A stretch of 6,263 nt of DNA. Origin: an uncultured Aquincola sp. (GTDB lineage Bacteria; Pseudomonadota; Gammaproteobacteria; Burkholderiales; Burkholderiaceae). The stretch is taken from assembly GCA_937883885.1 (NCBI GenBank), contig CAKZXL010000489.1:1-6263 (forward strand), given 5' to 3'. The stretch's first letter is position 1; every line of letters begins with the position of its first letter. The position numbers were made by a program, and so were the translations under genes. Of this stretch, positions 4,857-6,263 are shown one piece after another. The notes beneath the pieces were generated by a model. The model was not told the DNA's origin. It did no database searches and saw only the letters and a program-made list of their open reading frames with translations.

Positions 4857-5858
4857 ATGAAGTTTGTACGCCGCGCCGCCCTGGCGCTGTCCTCCACCGC
4901 CATCGGCATCGCACTGCTGGGCGCCGCCGGCCCGGCCGCCGCGCAAGGGCCGGGCGCCAACGGCTACCCCAGCAAGACCATCCGGGTGATCGTGCCGTTC
5001 GCGGCCGGCAGCACCACCGACATCATGGCCCGCGCCATCAGCGACAAGCTCAGCGCCAGCCTGGGCCAGCAGGTGCTGGTGGACAACCGCGGCGGCGCCA
5101 GCGGCACCATCGGCCAGCAGATGGTGGCCGCCGCCGCGCCCGACGGCTACACGCTGCTCATCCATTCGTCGTCGCACACCGTCAGCCCCTGGACCTTCGC
5201 CAAGCTGCCGTTCGACACGCAGGCCGACTTCGTGGGCATCACGCCCATCGCCTCGCTGGCCAACGTGATGGTGATCTCGCCCGCCAAGGGCGTGAAGACG
5301 CTGCCCGACCTGCTGGCCGCGGCGCGGGCCAAGCCGGGCAGCTTCAACTACGCCTCGGCCGGCCAGGGCAGCGCCACGCACCTCAATGCCGAGAAGTTCA
5401 AGCTGGCCGCCCACATAGAAGCCACCAACATCCCCTTCAAGGGCTCGGCCGAGGCGGTGAGCGAAGTGCTGGGCGGCCGGGTGGACTACTACTTCTCGCC
5501 CATCGCGCCGGTGATCGGCCAAATCAAGGACGGCCAGCTGCTGGCGCTGGCGGTGGGCTCGCCCAAGCGCTCGGCCGCGCTGCCCGACGTGCCCACCACG
5601 GCCGAGGCCGGCGTGCCGGGCTCGGAATTCAACTTCTGGATCGGGATGATGGCCCCGGCCAAGACCCCGCGCGAGATCGTCAAGCGCCTGCACGACGAAG
5701 TGGCCAAGGCACTGGCCTCGCCCGAGGTGAAGGAGCGCTTTGCCAAGCTGGGCGCCGACCCCTGGACGCTGCAGCCCGAGCAGTTCGACCAGTACATCAA
5801 GGACGAGATCGCGGCCAACGCCAAGCTCGTCAAGGCCGCCGGCCTGTCCCCGCAATAA
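4857..5858 (+). CDS. Periplasmic Bug/TctC-family solute-binding protein
   Basis: This 333-residue tripartite tricarboxylate transporter receptor binds a carboxylate or related metabolite in the periplasm. The signal peptide is clear: MKFVRR, a hydrophobic core ALSSTAIGIALLG, and an AAA-Q cleavage site after residue 29. The mature domain follows the Bug pattern: YPSKTIRVIVPFAAGSTTDI (37-56), where the PFAAG loop contacts ligand carboxylate, then VDNRGGASGTIG, NYASAGQGSATHL (164-176), IPFKGSAEA (192-200), and DVPTTAEAGVPG. Length is normal. A GAGGAG at 4845-4850 lies six bases before the ATG. The gene is preceded by a perfect operator and followed 21 bp later by a dehydrogenase gene, so it probably starts an operon. 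TctA/TctB membrane partners are not in view; Bug proteins are often orphans in Burkholderiales. The ligand is unknown. Confidence 0.95.
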   Translation: MKFVRRAALALSSTAIGIALLGAAGPAAAQGPGANGYPSKTIRVIVPFAAGSTTDIMARAISDKLSASLGQQVLVDNRGGASGTIGQQMVAAAAPDGYTLLIHSSSHTVSPWTFAKLPFDTQADFVGITPIASLANVMVISPAKGVKTLPDLLAAARAKPGSFNYASAGQGSATHLNAEKFKLAAHIEATNIPFKGSAEAVSEVLGGRVDYYFSPIAPVIGQIKDGQLLALAVGSPKRSAALPDVPTTAEAGVPGSEFNFWIGMMAPAKTPREIVKRLHDEVAKALASPEVKERFAKLGADPWTLQPEQFDQYIKDEIAANAKLVKAAGLSPQ

Positions 5859-5879
5859 ACCAAACCGGAGAACTCGAAG

Positions 5880-6263
5880 ATGGCCACTCAACGGCTCGGC
5901 ATCGTGATGCATGGCGTCACCGGCCGCATGGGCATGAACCAGCACCTGATCCGCTCCATCGTCGCGATCCGCGCGCAGGGCGGCGTGCAGCTGCGCAACG
6001 GCGACAAGGTGATGCCCGACCCCATCCTGATCGGCCGCGATGCCGAGAAGATCGAGGCGCTGGCGCGGGCCCATGGCATCAACCGCTTCGGCACCAACCT
6101 GGATGCCGCGCTGGCCGACCCGGCCGACACCGTGTTCTTCGACGCCGGCACCACGCAGATGCGCCCGCAGCTGCTGGCCAAGGCCATCCACGCCGGCAAG
6201 CACGTCTATTGCGAAAAGCCCATCGCCACCAATCTCAACGAGGCGGTGGAGATCGCGCGCCTG
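5880..6263 (+). CDS. Gfo/Idh/MocA-family oxidoreductase, N-terminal part (runs off window)
   Basis: This is the first 128 codons of an NAD(P)-dependent dehydrogenase, open to the window edge. The N-terminal Rossmann fold is seen in RLGIVMHGVTGRMGMNQHLI, whose GVTGRMG dinucleotide loop resembles that of DapB more than the common GxGxxG of the family. Next come LIGRDAEKIEALARAHGI, then TVFFDAGTTQMRPQLLAKAI. The signature KHVYCEKPIATN (107-118) follows, with the EKP lysine at 113 that commonly helps catalysis in Gfo/Idh/MocA enzymes. An insertion at residues 29-50 (IRAQGGVQLRNGDKVMPDP) is unlike short members; I recall such proteins beside DUF993-type aldolase-like genes, which is untested here. 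The start is set by GGAG (5867-5870) nine bases before the ATG. Closely following the binding protein, it probably oxidises the imported compound or a derivative. The substrate is unknown. Confidence 0.92.
   Translation, partial: MATQRLGIVMHGVTGRMGMNQHLIRSIVAIRAQGGVQLRNGDKVMPDPILIGRDAEKIEALARAHGINRFGTNLDAALADPADTVFFDAGTTQMRPQLLAKAIHAGKHVYCEKPIATNLNEAVEIARL

Noticed and set aside
4815..6203. Minus-strand open frame of 462 codons opposite the Bug and dehydrogenase genes
   Set aside because: Shadow of codon bias; the plus-strand proteins have a signal peptide and clear family motifs, while this frame is Gly/His/Arg/Leu low complexity.

Overview
The window is GC-rich, third-codon-position G/C dominates nearly every gene, and the gene types (an orphan Bug/TctC-type binding protein, a NicS-like TetR regulator, an isolated glgX) are typical of a betaproteobacterium of the order Burkholderiales. 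The assignment rests on gene content and codon use, not on a marker gene. It reads as ordinary chromosome carrying one small accessory module at the left edge.

Layout, left to right. (1) 1-440, minus strand: a type II toxin-antitoxin operon, with YefM-type antitoxin followed by YoeB-type RNase toxin. The toxin is cut by the window edge after 47 codons. Its promoter/operator lies in a conspicuously AT-rich patch at 406-440. (2) 474-833, plus strand: a small VOC-fold (glyoxalase-like) protein divergent from the antitoxin, with an 82-bp shared upstream region. (3) 853-1612, minus strand: two small genes, a cysteine-bearing protein of unknown function and a basic protein with a C-terminal Rho-N/SAP-like motif, spaced like an operon. 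(4) 1721-3841, minus strand: a complete glycogen debranching enzyme GlgX without other glg genes in view. (5) 3842-4075: a 234-bp divergent control region between glgX and a regulator, the longest gene-free stretch here; it holds a 9-bp inverted repeat, a -10-like box and a degenerate operator. (6) 4076-6263, plus strand: TetR-family regulator, then a periplasmic Bug/TctC solute-binding protein, then the first 128 codons of a Gfo/Idh/MocA-family dehydrogenase.

How the parts work together. The most informative non-coding signal is a perfect 8-4-8 palindrome (AATTCACC-AAAC-GGTGAATT) just downstream of the -10 box of the binding-protein gene, with an imperfect copy (AATTCACC-ATAC-AGTTAACT) at the matching place upstream of the TetR gene. 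This suggests that the regulator represses both itself and the uptake/catabolic operon. That operon probably imports an organic acid or sugar-acid-like compound with a high-affinity binding protein and oxidises it with the NAD(P)-dependent dehydrogenase; the substrate cannot be read from the window. The toxin-antitoxin operator likewise shows the two TGTAC-type motifs 12 bp apart that are characteristic of yefM-yoeB control.

I found no tRNA, rRNA, CRISPR array, insertion sequence or attachment site. I see no convincing evidence of a wholly new system; the points most worth testing are the TetR regulon, the two uncharacterised small proteins and possible sharing of the toxin-antitoxin operator with the VOC gene.
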